This document shows positions 33,466-42,090 of a stretch of DNA of 64,000 nucleotides, one piece after another. Under the pieces are notes generated by a model that saw only the letters and a list, made by a program, of their open reading frames with translations, did no database searches and was not told where the DNA came from. The DNA is taken from positions 62,001-126,000 of the forward strand of contig NZ_JACEZT010000006.1 of NCBI RefSeq assembly GCF_014042345.1, written 5' to 3'. Position 1 is the stretch's first letter, and each line of letters opens with the position of its first letter. The DNA is from Rugamonas brunnea. GTDB lineage: Bacteria > Pseudomonadota > Gammaproteobacteria > Burkholderiales > Burkholderiaceae_D. The translations under genes and the position numbers were made by a program.

Positions 33466-33786
33466 ATGCGCACCATGTTAGCCGCCAGCCTGATCCTGTT
33501 CTGCACCTGCGCACATGCGCTGGACGACACGCCGACCCAGAACGTCGTGATGGGGCCGCGTGGCGAGGACGCGCGGGTGCAGTCGCCGGTGCGCGTGCGG
33601 CAGGATGCGCCGGCCACCCATCGGGGCCGCGAGGCCGACGACGACCGCCGCGGCGCCCGCGTTGTGCCAGCCGCCGGGCCGGCCGCGACGCCGGCCACCC
33701 CGGCCGCGTCTTCGGGCCGGCAGGGCGTGCAACCCTGGCTGGCCATCCGCCAGGGGGCGCCCATCGAGCGCGGCGCGCAGCGCTGA
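33466..33786 (+). CDS. Small secreted hypothetical protein
   Basis: 106 aa with a signal peptide (MRTMLAASLILFCTCAHA, likely cleavage near ALDDTP). The remainder is low-complexity and disordered, rich in Ala, Pro, Arg (PAAGPAATPATPAAS). GGGAGTC precedes the ATG. No family recognised. The upstream region is AT-rich (33390-33455) and contains the dyad GTTGT-N10-ACAAC (33423-33442), a possible operator. Because the codon content is high GC on several frames, coding status is moderately supported mainly by the signal peptide and ribosome site. Confidence 0.55.
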   Translation: MRTMLAASLILFCTCAHALDDTPTQNVVMGPRGEDARVQSPVRVRQDAPATHRGREADDDRRGARVVPAAGPAATPATPAASSGRQGVQPWLAIRQGAPIERGAQR

Positions 33787-33943
33787 GCGGCGGCGGCAAC
33801 GCTTTGCCGTCCATCCTTGCATGCCATCCGCTAGCGAAGTTTTATTTGATGCAATTGTCGTTGACTTACGGTAACATTGCTTCCGTTAAAGAGTCGCCCA
33901 CGCCCGGCCCGGCCAGCGTGCGGCCCCCAACCAAGGAACCGAC

Positions 33944-34432
33944 ATGTCCATCATCACCAGCGACGCCCAGGCGGCGTCCCCTGCGGCCGAATACCTCGCC
34001 TTTACCCTGGGCCAGGAAGAATACGGCATCGACATTCAAAAAGTGAGCGAGATCCGCAGCTACGAAACGCCCACCCGCATCGCCAATGCACCGGAATTCG
34101 TGCGGGGCGTGGTCAACCTGCGCGGCATCATCGTGCCCATCGTGGACATGCGCATCAAATTCAAGCTGGGCACCCCCACGTATGACCAGTTCACCGTGGT
34201 CATCATCCTCAATATCGGCCATCGCGTGGTGGGCATGGTGGTGGACCGGGTGTCGGACGTGACCACGCTCACGCCAGATCAACTCAAGCCGGCCCCGGAC
34301 ATCGGCTCGGCCCTCGATACCGATTACATCATCGGCCTGGGCACCATCGACGAGCGCATGCTGATCCTGGTCGATATCGACAAGCTGATGTCGAGCGCCG
34401 ATATGGGCTTGCTGGACGCCGCGGCGGCCTGA
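33944..34432 (+). CDS. cheW: Chemotaxis scaffold protein CheW
   Basis: 162 aa, SH3-like CheW fold: EYLAFTLGQEEYGIDIQKVSEIRSYETPTRIANAPEFVRGVVNLRGIIVPIVDMRIKF, then VVGMVVDRVSDVTTL. Couples chemoreceptors to CheA at the pole. Preceded by AAGGAAC. It stands alone here: no cheA, cheY or receptor adjoins, the nearest receptor is at 54.5 kb. A possible promoter is TTGACT (33861) with GTTAAA (33885), 18-nt spacing. Confidence 0.95.
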   Translation: MSIITSDAQAASPAAEYLAFTLGQEEYGIDIQKVSEIRSYETPTRIANAPEFVRGVVNLRGIIVPIVDMRIKFKLGTPTYDQFTVVIILNIGHRVVGMVVDRVSDVTTLTPDQLKPAPDIGSALDTDYIIGLGTIDERMLILVDIDKLMSSADMGLLDAAAA

Positions 34433-34469
34433 ATACCTGGGTAGGCGGGTACATCGCCCGTCGCACGCC

Positions 34470-35174
34470 TCAGTCCGGACTTCCCACCGCTTGCCCGCAC
34501 CATGACGCGATGGCCTGCTGCGACAGCCGGTCGGCCTCGCCGTTGCGGTGGCGCGGCACCCAGCGCAAGCTGACGGCGCCGTTGAGCGCCAATTGCCGCA
34601 ACAGCGCCGCTACCCGTTCGCGATGCGTTTCAAGCCCCTTGGCGCCGACGGCCGGCGCCAGATTCACATCATCGATGACCACCTTGCTGTCGCCGTAGAC
34701 GACCAGCTGCGTGATCGGCAGTGGGAGTGCCGCTTCCAGCACCGCGATCAGCGCCAGGTATTCCGCCTCGCCACTGTTGCCATGTCCCGCCTGGCGGCTG
34801 ATTTCCAGGCGTTCCCCATCGGGCCCGCACAGCAGGGCACCGATGCCCAGCCGGCCCGGGTTGGGATGGGCCGAGCCATCGAACCAGGCGCGCCACGCAT
34901 GGGCGGGGACGGGCGCCTGGGCCGCCGCCCGCTTGAGCGCGAGACGCGCCTGCTGCGCCCGCGCGCGCTCGGCGCGCCGTGTCTGTTCCAGTTCACGCAG
35001 GCGGGCCCGGCCCGCCAGCAGCGCGGCCAGGCCTTGCGCGCCGGCCGCTTGCGTCAGCACCTGGTGCAGCGCTTCCGCTTCCCCTATCCCGCTGCGCGCG
35101 GCCAGGCGGCGGCTGGCCGCTCGCTCGCTTTTGTATGCGGCGGCGGCCAGTTGCTCAAGTTCGGATGGATGCAT
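34470..35174 (-). CDS. RNase H-like fold protein (RNase HI family)
   Basis: 234 aa. An N-terminal Arg/Ala-rich helical part (1-90) is followed by an RNase H fold with a complete acidic set: D99 in FDGSAHPNPG, E136/E138 in SGEAEYLAL, D162 in YGDSKVVID, D215 in HRNGEADRLS. Predicted to cleave RNA in RNA-DNA hybrids. It resembles the stand-alone reverse-transcriptase-like RVT_3 proteins rather than rnhA. The N-terminal part (KSERAASRRLAARSGIGEAEALHQVL) may bind nucleic acid. It is convergent with cheW. Confidence 0.85.
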   Translation of the reverse strand: MHPSELEQLAAAAYKSERAASRRLAARSGIGEAEALHQVLTQAAGAQGLAALLAGRARLRELEQTRRAERARAQQARLALKRAAAQAPVPAHAWRAWFDGSAHPNPGRLGIGALLCGPDGERLEISRQAGHGNSGEAEYLALIAVLEAALPLPITQLVVYGDSKVVIDDVNLAPAVGAKGLETHRERVAALLRQLALNGAVSLRWVPRHRNGEADRLSQQAIASWCGQAVGSPD

Positions 35175-35254
35175 GCGCGACGATCAGGATGACGGACAGG
35201 CCGCCAGCATAACCGATCGCGCCCACGCCGTGCTGGCGTGGCGTGGCGTGACGC

Positions 35255-35929
35255 TTAGTCGCGGTAGGGATTGTCGGGATGGCGGTCGTAGCGGTTCGGC
35301 ACGCCGTCGCCGTCGCGGTCATGGTCGTAGCGGTTGGGGATGCCGTCGTGATCGCGGTCGCCGTGGCCGTGATGGCGCTCCCACCGGCCTTCTTCGCGAT
35401 ACCAGCGACCCTCGCGTTCGATCCAGCGCGGCTGCGCGTACACATAGCCCGGCCGTTCCGCCACCCAGCCGCCGGCGACCCACTCATGCCGGTGGCCGCG
35501 CCACTCCCAATAACCGGGCGCCCAGAAATAGCCGGGGCGCGGATGCGGCACGCGCTCGTAGCGGGGCGGGGGCGGCGCCACGGTCACGTAATCGTAGCCT
35601 GCCTGTTCGGGCTCCACCATCACCCAGCCGCCCGGGTCCAGGCGCCAGGCGTCGCCATCGCGCAGCCAGACGGCGCTGCGATACTGGTAGCCACGGCGTT
35701 CCTGTTCCCAGTGGCCGCTCAGCCACACGTGGCGGTAGCCATCCCAGTTCCAGTAGCCGGGCGCCCACACATAGCCGGGGCGCGGCGCGGGGATGCTTTC
35801 GAAGCGGGGGACGGGCGGGGCGTTGCCGATCACGACGCTGACGCCCACTTGGGCCGATGCGGTCGTGGGCAGGAAGGCGGCGGCGCTGATGGCGATCATC
35901 GCGGCGGCGTAAAAGGTGGGCTTGAGCAT
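35255..35929 (-). CDS. YXWGXW-repeat secreted protein
   Basis: 224 aa. Signal peptide MLKPTFYAAAMIAISAAAFLPTTASAQ, then several aromatic repeats of the kind GYVWAPGYWNWDGYRHVWLSGHWE and GYFWAPGYWEWRGHRHEWVAGGW. The C-terminal tail is Asp/Arg/Asn-rich with HDGIPNRYDHDRDGDGVPNRYDRHPD, resembling thrombospondin type-3 / calcium-binding repeats. The start at 35929 follows GGAGAAC; the longer upstream frame lacks it. Exported, probably outer-membrane or surface associated; function unknown. Confidence 0.85.
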   Translation of the reverse strand: MLKPTFYAAAMIAISAAAFLPTTASAQVGVSVVIGNAPPVPRFESIPAPRPGYVWAPGYWNWDGYRHVWLSGHWEQERRGYQYRSAVWLRDGDAWRLDPGGWVMVEPEQAGYDYVTVAPPPPRYERVPHPRPGYFWAPGYWEWRGHRHEWVAGGWVAERPGYVYAQPRWIEREGRWYREEGRWERHHGHGDRDHDGIPNRYDHDRDGDGVPNRYDRHPDNPYRD

Positions 35930-36113
35930 GATGTTCTCCGTGATGCTGTCTGGCATACGGGAACTATATCAAGCGGGGCGGAGCACAAAAATGGATGATG
36001 CAACTTCTTACAACTGACACAAACCACGCTGGCGCTGGTGGCGCCGGACTTCGCCTGTCACTCGGCGCGACGCGGATGGCGCAGCGGGTGCAGGCGAAGG
36101 CGAGGGCGGCCCA

Positions 36114-36374
36114 TCACATCTTGCTCGCGCTGTGGCCGGCCGCGATGGCGGCTTTGCTCTCGTCGAGCAGCGACTGTTTCTTCTGGTCGGCGGTGAGCCG
36201 TTTGGCGCTGACCACCACCACTTGCGTGTTCAGTGCCAGCGGTGGCGTGACGCTGGCGCCGGCCGGCGTGGGGACGGGGGCGGCGGCTTCCTGCTTGTCG
36301 AGCACATAGTTGGCGGCGCAGGCCAGGCCCAGCGTGGCGACGAACAGGGCTTCGAAGTTTTTGACGATTCTCAT
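36114..36374 (-). CDS. Small hypothetical protein with N-terminal hydrophobic segment
   Basis: 86 aa, start MRIVKNFEALFVATLGLACAANYVLDKQ after AAGGAAG, so the N-terminal 22 residues look like a membrane anchor or signal peptide. The rest, PTPAGASVTPPLALNTQVVVVSAKRLTADQKKQSLLDE, is disordered with a short helix. No family recognised. It is divergent from the transpeptidase gene. Confidence 0.6.
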   Translation of the reverse strand: MRIVKNFEALFVATLGLACAANYVLDKQEAAAPVPTPAGASVTPPLALNTQVVVVSAKRLTADQKKQSLLDESKAAIAAGHSASKM

Positions 36375-36598
36375 GGCGCTTCCTTTCGGTGGGTTGAGTG
36401 TTGATGATGTGTGTTGCTGTGTGTCGATGTGATCACTGTATCGGCTCGCACCGGGCGCCGCCACGGCCTTGCGACGAGCGGTTGGTTTTGCGGCGCGAAC
36501 TGCAAAAAGCGGCGACCGGTTGTGCTGCGCAGCACGGGCGCTTTCCCTCGCCCCCGGCTAGTGTTCCGCATCCATTCCACAGCCAGCGCGAGGGCCAG

Positions 36599-39500
36599 AT
36601 GCGGCGCACGATCACTCATCTTTTGCAAGTCATGGCGGCGTGGCGGACGGAGCGGCGGCGGCAAGCCAACCTGCGCGCCGGCGCGCCGCAAGCCGGCCGC
36701 GCGCGTGGACGCGGGCAGGACGCGGCGGCGTTGCGCGTGGTGGCGTCCAATTCCCAGGCAGGCCCGGGCGCGGGCCAGATACCGATCCCGGCGACGGGGC
36801 CGGTGCGCCACCGCTATGCCTTGCTGGCCGGCGGCGCGCTGGTGTGCGTGGCCGGCGCCGGTTTGATCGCTGTCCACGCGCGTCACCTGTCGGCTGTCAC
36901 CCAGACGGTTGATCCCGCCGGGATGATCCAGGCGGCGCGCGTGTTCCAACCCGCCTTGCCGGGCGCGCGCTTCCAGGTGCCCGGCACGCCCGGCGTGCGC
37001 ATGCAGTTGCAGGCTAATGGCGCCATGGTGCTGGCCGTGGGCATGCAGGCGGCGGCGCCGGTCCGGGTCGACCTGTGCAGCCAGTTGCGCGCCCCGGGCG
37101 AGGCGCGCATGGTGCCGCTGCGCCTCGGCTATCGATTCGATGACGTGCGGCGCTGGGTGGCGCGCAGCCCGGGCTCGGCACCGGCATTACCGGGATCGCT
37201 GCATAACGTGCTGCTGGTCGACGACCCGGGGAACGGCGTGGCGCCGATGCCGGAATTGCAGCTGAGTGGCCAGTTGCGGCCCGACTTTGCCAGTCCGGCC
37301 GGCGAGCCGCTGCAACTGCGCTGGCACAGTACGCAGGGCACAGCGCGCTGGGTCAGCGACGCCACCCTGGGCCAGATCGAACAGGGCAGTGATGGGCAGG
37401 TGGGCCTGCGGGAGCAAGGCTGGCTGACTTGGGATAACGGTGCGGCGGCGTTGCGGCTGGAGCGCCGCAGCAATGTGCTGTGCCCGCAGGCCGGCGAATT
37501 GCTGGTGCAGTTGTATCGGCTGCCGTCCGGCGTTGCGAACCGGCCGCCGCGCGCGCTGGTGACGGCGTTTCCGGCGCGCGCGGCCCCGCTCAGCGCGGCG
37601 TTGTCGCCCGGCGACTACCTCGTGCCCGACGCGCCACCGCCACCGCTGGAAGACCAGATGTTGTTCGAAAGCCTGCGTGCGCGCGGGCTGGTGCGCATGC
37701 GCGCGGACGGTGCGATTGATGTTGCGCCGCGCGATTTGCCGCAATGGCTGGCCAGTCCCCCATCGGCGCGCGCGGCCGGACTGGCCGATTGGCAGGGCGT
37801 GGCGGCCGACGCGGCCACGGCCCGGCTGCTCAAGCGCCTGTATTACCAGGCCGATGGCGACTACGTCCGGCAGCAGCTGGCCATCTACAACGACGAGCGG
37901 CATTTGCTGGCCTGGCGCGTGAAACAAGGGCCGGCGGGCGCGGCGCAATGGCAGGCCAGCGCGCTGCCGGTGGCGGCCAAGGCTGGCGGTGACGTTGATC
38001 GCGAGGCAGTTGGTACACCCCTGGCCACCAGCGTACAGATGCCCGCCGCCGCCGCGAGCCTGTTCGCGGAACTGCCGCAGGGCTGGCAGCCCTGGACCCG
38101 CGTGGCGCGCTGGCCGCAGGCCGCGTCGGCCGCGACGATACGTCTGTACACCCGCCTGTCCCATCCCGCGACGGCGGGGGAAACGCTGCAACTGCTGCTG
38201 ATCGGCCAGGTGCGCGGTGCTGCGGGCGCGCGCGTGTGGACGGACGCTGCCTGCACCGGGCGGGCCTGCGCGGCACCCGGCGATGTCCAACTGGTGACGC
38301 TGGCGCTGGCGCCGGGCGCGCAGAGTGTGCAGCTGGACGTATCGGCGCTGCGCATGGATGGGGCGACGGACCGCAAGTACCGGCATCTCGCCGTGGTGGA
38401 TGGCCGTCCCGTGTGGCAGGTGTTGGGCGAGACGTTGGGCGTGGCGGGCAGGGTGGCGCCGTCCGCGCCTGGCACGGCGGTGCCGGTCCAGCTGCAGGAC
38501 CGCAACGGCACGCCGCTGTGGGCCGATGGTGCGCCCACCCAGGCCGCGCTGGACGCCGGCATGGCGACCCTGCTGGGCGTGAACGCGCGCCAGGCCAGCG
38601 GCATTGCGGGCGTGCTGGCGCGTCGTCCCGCCCCCAATGGCGCGCCGGTGCCGGCCCGGCTCGCGCTGGATCTGCCCTTGCAGGCGCTGAGCCAGAGCGT
38701 GCTCAATTGCGTGGCCATGCGACGCGGCCATTGGGAGGGCGGGCGTTGCGCCGGCGGCGGGGCTGCGCCGGAAGGGCGCCACGCCGGCATCGTCATCCTC
38801 GACACAGAAACAGGTGATATCCTGGCGGCGGCCGGTGCGGGCACCGGAACCGTCAACGCGGCCAACTGGAGCGAGGTACGCGACTTCGATCGCGCCAACC
38901 CGGCCCGTAGCGCCTTGCGCCTGCCGGCCTTGCAGCACGACGGCGGCGCCCACCAGAGCCCCGGTTCCACGTTCAAGATCGTCAGCGCGCTGGGCCTGGA
39001 GCTGGCCGCCCAGCGCGACCCGCAACTCGAAGGCTTGCTGGCGGGCCTGCCGCTGGCGGCCATCAACCGCATGGCCGCGCAGCGCGGCTTCGGCTTCCAG
39101 ACCGATGCGGCCACCTATCCCTTCAACACCCGGCTGGCCCACATCACCAACTACAAGGAGCAAAGCGTGGACCGGCGCGCGCAGGATGGGCGGCTGGGAC
39201 TGGCGCAGGCGCTGACCTACAGCCTCAATACCTGGTTCGCCTGGTCGGGCGAGTTGAGTGACGCCAGCCTGTTCGGCCGGCCCGATGGCGGCGCGCCCGA
39301 CCTGCAGGCGCTGGACGCCGACGCGCTCGATAGCGTGCGTCCCATCCTGGCGGCCGCCCACCGGCTCGGCTTCGGCCAGCCATTGCGGCTGGACGGCGGC
39401 CTGCTGCCGCCCGATTTCAACTGGCAGCCCTGGGATGCGTTGCAAGCCACCCCGGCCCACATCGACCCGATCCACACCCGCCATGAGCTGCGCCAGATGA

Positions 39501-39967
39501 CCATCGGCTTGCGCATGCAGGCCACGCCGTTGCAGATGGCGCTGGCGGCGGGCGCCGTCGGGCAGGGCGCCGTGATCACCCCGCGCCTGCTGCTGGCGCT
39601 GGACGGCAAAGACAGCAGCGCAGCGCCCGGGCGCGCGCTGGGCATACGGCTGGACCGCATCCGCGCCGGCATGAAAGGCGTGATCGACGTGGGCACGGCG
39701 GCCGGCGCGTTCGGCGGCCCGGCGCTGACCGCACTGCGACCGCACCTGTACGGCAAGACCGGCACCGCCCCCAGTGGCGACGGCGTGGCGACCGTGTGGT
39801 TCGCCGGCTGGCTGGAGCCGGGCAGCCTGCCCGGCCAGGCGCACCGTCTGGCGCTGGCCGCTTTCGCCAGCCATTCCGAGGCCACGGGCGGCGAGCACGC
39901 GGCGCCGGTGGTGGCGGCCATCCTGGCTACCCTGTCGGCGCAGAACCGGGAACAGAAGGGCAAATAG
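36599..39967 (+). CDS. Membrane-anchored penicillin-binding transpeptidase, very long N-terminal region
   Basis: 1122 aa from the ATG at 36599 (GAGGG upstream; the frame extends further but lacks a ribosome site). One transmembrane helix at about 73-93 and a large periplasmic region of unclear fold (about 100-620). The C-terminal transpeptidase domain has all motifs: SxxK S790-TFK in PGSTFKIVSALG, SxN S875-LN in TYSLNTW, and KTG K1053-TG in YGKTGTAPS. There is no PASTA or glycosyltransferase domain. Class B-like DD-transpeptidase in peptidoglycan cross-linking. No SEDS gene adjoins, but a SEDS gene lies on the opposite strand at 61.3-63.9 kb. First gene of the plus-strand cluster. Confidence 0.88.
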   Translation: MRRTITHLLQVMAAWRTERRRQANLRAGAPQAGRARGRGQDAAALRVVASNSQAGPGAGQIPIPATGPVRHRYALLAGGALVCVAGAGLIAVHARHLSAVTQTVDPAGMIQAARVFQPALPGARFQVPGTPGVRMQLQANGAMVLAVGMQAAAPVRVDLCSQLRAPGEARMVPLRLGYRFDDVRRWVARSPGSAPALPGSLHNVLLVDDPGNGVAPMPELQLSGQLRPDFASPAGEPLQLRWHSTQGTARWVSDATLGQIEQGSDGQVGLREQGWLTWDNGAAALRLERRSNVLCPQAGELLVQLYRLPSGVANRPPRALVTAFPARAAPLSAALSPGDYLVPDAPPPPLEDQMLFESLRARGLVRMRADGAIDVAPRDLPQWLASPPSARAAGLADWQGVAADAATARLLKRLYYQADGDYVRQQLAIYNDERHLLAWRVKQGPAGAAQWQASALPVAAKAGGDVDREAVGTPLATSVQMPAAAASLFAELPQGWQPWTRVARWPQAASAATIRLYTRLSHPATAGETLQLLLIGQVRGAAGARVWTDAACTGRACAAPGDVQLVTLALAPGAQSVQLDVSALRMDGATDRKYRHLAVVDGRPVWQVLGETLGVAGRVAPSAPGTAVPVQLQDRNGTPLWADGAPTQAALDAGMATLLGVNARQASGIAGVLARRPAPNGAPVPARLALDLPLQALSQSVLNCVAMRRGHWEGGRCAGGGAAPEGRHAGIVILDTETGDILAAAGAGTGTVNAANWSEVRDFDRANPARSALRLPALQHDGGAHQSPGSTFKIVSALGLELAAQRDPQLEGLLAGLPLAAINRMAAQRGFGFQTDAATYPFNTRLAHITNYKEQSVDRRAQDGRLGLAQALTYSLNTWFAWSGELSDASLFGRPDGGAPDLQALDADALDSVRPILAAAHRLGFGQPLRLDGGLLPPDFNWQPWDALQATPAHIDPIHTRHELRQMTIGLRMQATPLQMALAAGAVGQGAVITPRLLLALDGKDSSAAPGRALGIRLDRIRAGMKGVIDVGTAAGAFGGPALTALRPHLYGKTGTAPSGDGVATVWFAGWLEPGSLPGQAHRLALAAFASHSEATGGEHAAPVVAAILATLSAQNREQKGK

Positions 39968-40081
39968 CCCTGTTTCCCGCAGCATGGCCGGCGCCGATCT
40001 GTGGCATGATTTTGAGGCGTCCGCCGGTGGCCGTTCATCCTGAAGCGGCCCGGCGCGCATTGAATGAGTTGACAGGAAAGT

Positions 40082-41443
40082 ATGCGCTTGCCAGGAACCC
40101 GGTACCAGGAGCATGGCTGGGAGCAGGTGCGCAAACTGCTGGGACGCTGCTCGTTGCAAGCGTTCCGGCAGCTGGACATGCATCTGGTGCTCGATTCGGC
40201 GCAACAAGAAGCGCTGCTGGCGGCCTACGTCGATACGTTGGCCGCCTGCCTGCGCGCGCGCGAACGGCTGGCCGGCGCCGAGGCGGCCGGTAACAGTTAC
40301 GGCGACAGTGTGTGCGAACTGGCGCTCAGCCTGGCGTTCGAATTGCACGCCCACCCGGCGTTCTGGCATGCGTTCGTGGCTACGCTGGTGGCCGAACATG
40401 CGCGCGGCGGTCCGTTCTGGAACGATCCCGCTGCCGAAGCGGCGCTGCGCAAGAAGGTCAACGACATGTACGCGGGACTGCGCGACAAGGTCGATGCCGA
40501 CAACTACATGGTGGCCACGGGCCGCGACTGCACGCCCAACAAGATCTACACCTACCGCATGCTCGACACGGCCTGGCACGAGCTGGCGCAACTGTTCGCC
40601 AACCGGGACACGCATCGTGAGCGGCTGGCCGTGATCCTGGATCGCGCGCCCGGGACCCTGGAGCCGGAAATCCGTCAGGCCAGGAGCATCGCCGACTGCA
40701 AGGCGGAATGGATCATCCGCTGGAGCGAAACGCAGGAACGTTACACCGGCTCGCCCGGCCCGCTGCACACGCGCTCCAAGCGCTTTTCCAGCCTCAGGAA
40801 CAATCCCGCCCGGATCGCGGCCATGCTGACCGAGATCGGCGACTATGAGCAATTGTCGTCCAACCAGGACAGGGCCGACCCGTGGCAGGACGACGCTGGC
40901 GAAGCCGCGCTATGGCTGGAAGATTACTGGCGCGTGATCGCCGCATCGGAAGCGCAGGAGGCGGCCGGCGGGGCGTGCGCCGTGGCCGACCAGATTCTGC
41001 CCGCGCCGGAAACAGAGGATGCCTGGTCAGCGGATGAACAGGAACCGGCGGAACTGGCGGAACAGGCCGGGCCGGCCGGTGACGAGCCCGTGTCCGACGT
41101 GGTGTACGACGCGGCGCAACTGGCCGCCGAGCAGTCCACCGCCAGCGCGCTTTCCCTGCCCCCCCGCTATCTGGAAATGGCGCGGGCGGCGCAGGAATCG
41201 TCCGGTTGGGCCGCGCGCGTGTTGCGTGAGGTGAGCTTGCCGATCCGGCTGGCCGTGTATCACAAGCTGCTGGGACCGGACGACGACAGTTATCCCGACG
41301 ACTGGCGGGACGTGGCGACGGGCGCTTTGCCCACTTTGCAGCAACTGGCGGGACTGGATGGCATCTCCATGCCCACCTTGCGCAAGCGTCGTGATGAAGC
41401 CATCGCCCGGTTGTACGCGGCCAGCACGGGAGCCGCGCAATGA
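40082..41443 (+). CDS. Hypothetical protein with sigma-region-4-like C-terminal HTH
   Basis: 453 aa, soluble. Most of it is helical and unlike any family I can name (FELHAHPAFWHAFVATLVAEHARG and TYRMLDTAWHELAQLF). An acidic, Ala/Glu-rich linker (about 295-345) precedes the last 40 residues, PTLQQLAGLDGISMPTLRKRRDEAIARLYAA, which read as a helix-turn-helix of the sigma-70 region 4 kind. It may be a DNA-binding regulator or a sigma-like factor, but region 2 is not recognisable. SD CAGGAAAG precedes the ATG. Its stop lies within the SD zone of the next gene. Confidence 0.65.
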   Translation: MRLPGTRYQEHGWEQVRKLLGRCSLQAFRQLDMHLVLDSAQQEALLAAYVDTLAACLRARERLAGAEAAGNSYGDSVCELALSLAFELHAHPAFWHAFVATLVAEHARGGPFWNDPAAEAALRKKVNDMYAGLRDKVDADNYMVATGRDCTPNKIYTYRMLDTAWHELAQLFANRDTHRERLAVILDRAPGTLEPEIRQARSIADCKAEWIIRWSETQERYTGSPGPLHTRSKRFSSLRNNPARIAAMLTEIGDYEQLSSNQDRADPWQDDAGEAALWLEDYWRVIAASEAQEAAGGACAVADQILPAPETEDAWSADEQEPAELAEQAGPAGDEPVSDVVYDAAQLAAEQSTASALSLPPRYLEMARAAQESSGWAARVLREVSLPIRLAVYHKLLGPDDDSYPDDWRDVATGALPTLQQLAGLDGISMPTLRKRRDEAIARLYAASTGAAQ

Positions 41444-41454
41444 AGGAGCATGAT

Positions 41455-42087
41455 ATGCATTCAACACCACTGGCACCCCTGGATAAGCGGCTGCGCGAGC
41501 GCCTGCTGCTGTCGCGGGCCGTGCCCGGCGACCGGCTGATGCTGGCCGACGCCACCTTGCGCGCCGCGCTCGATGGCAGCCGGGCGCTCACGCCCAACGA
41601 GCGCGCGGCCTTGCAGCAATCGCCGCTGACCTTGCGCCGCTTCCGTCAATTGGCGTTGGAGCGGCGTCCGCAGGTGCATGATGAAGCCGGGGCGACCACG
41701 GTGCAGCGTCACGGCCAGCCGGGCAGCGCCGCCAACGACGCCAGTTGGCATGGCAGCACCGGCATGCTGCGCGCCGCCGCCACGGACGTCGCGCTGGAGA
41801 CATTGAGCACCGACGACAATTTCTGGACCCTGCATTTCCTGCCCGGCCAATCAGGCGGCGATGGCTGGCAAGTGGTGCTCAAGGTGTCCGCTGAAGCGCC
41901 GTTCGCGGCGCGGCTGCTGCGCGAGCAGACCATGCTGCGCGTGGTGGACGGCGGCGGCGCCATCGTCCTGCAGGGCCGGCTGGACGCGGATGGCGAATGC
42001 GAGAAGCCCTGGCCGTTCGCCACCGCGCCGGCGCCGCACTTCCACCTGTACGGCGCCCGTTTCGCCGTCGAACCGGTAGCGCCCTGA
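41455..42087 (+). CDS. Hypothetical protein (downstream partner of the HTH protein)
   Basis: 210 aa, start MHSTPLAPLDKRLRERL chosen for the AAGGAG site 8 nt upstream (a start 15 nt earlier overlaps the previous stop but has no site of its own). The N-terminal half is helical and basic (SRALTPNERAALQQSPLTLRRFRQLALERR), the C-terminal half (about 110-205) is beta-rich. No family recognised. The tight link to the HTH gene invites comparison with sigma/anti-sigma pairs, but no zinc-finger or transmembrane anti-sigma feature is present. Confidence 0.6.
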   Translation: MHSTPLAPLDKRLRERLLLSRAVPGDRLMLADATLRAALDGSRALTPNERAALQQSPLTLRRFRQLALERRPQVHDEAGATTVQRHGQPGSAANDASWHGSTGMLRAAATDVALETLSTDDNFWTLHFLPGQSGGDGWQVVLKVSAEAPFAARLLREQTMLRVVDGGGAIVLQGRLDADGECEKPWPFATAPAPHFHLYGARFAVEPVAP

Positions 42088-42090
42088 ATC

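Noticed and set aside
37187-40852. Minus-strand open frame of 1221 codons
   Set aside because: Antisense to the transpeptidase gene, whose SxxK, SxN and KTG motifs are intact; the frame reads as repetitive Arg/Gln/His/Ala.
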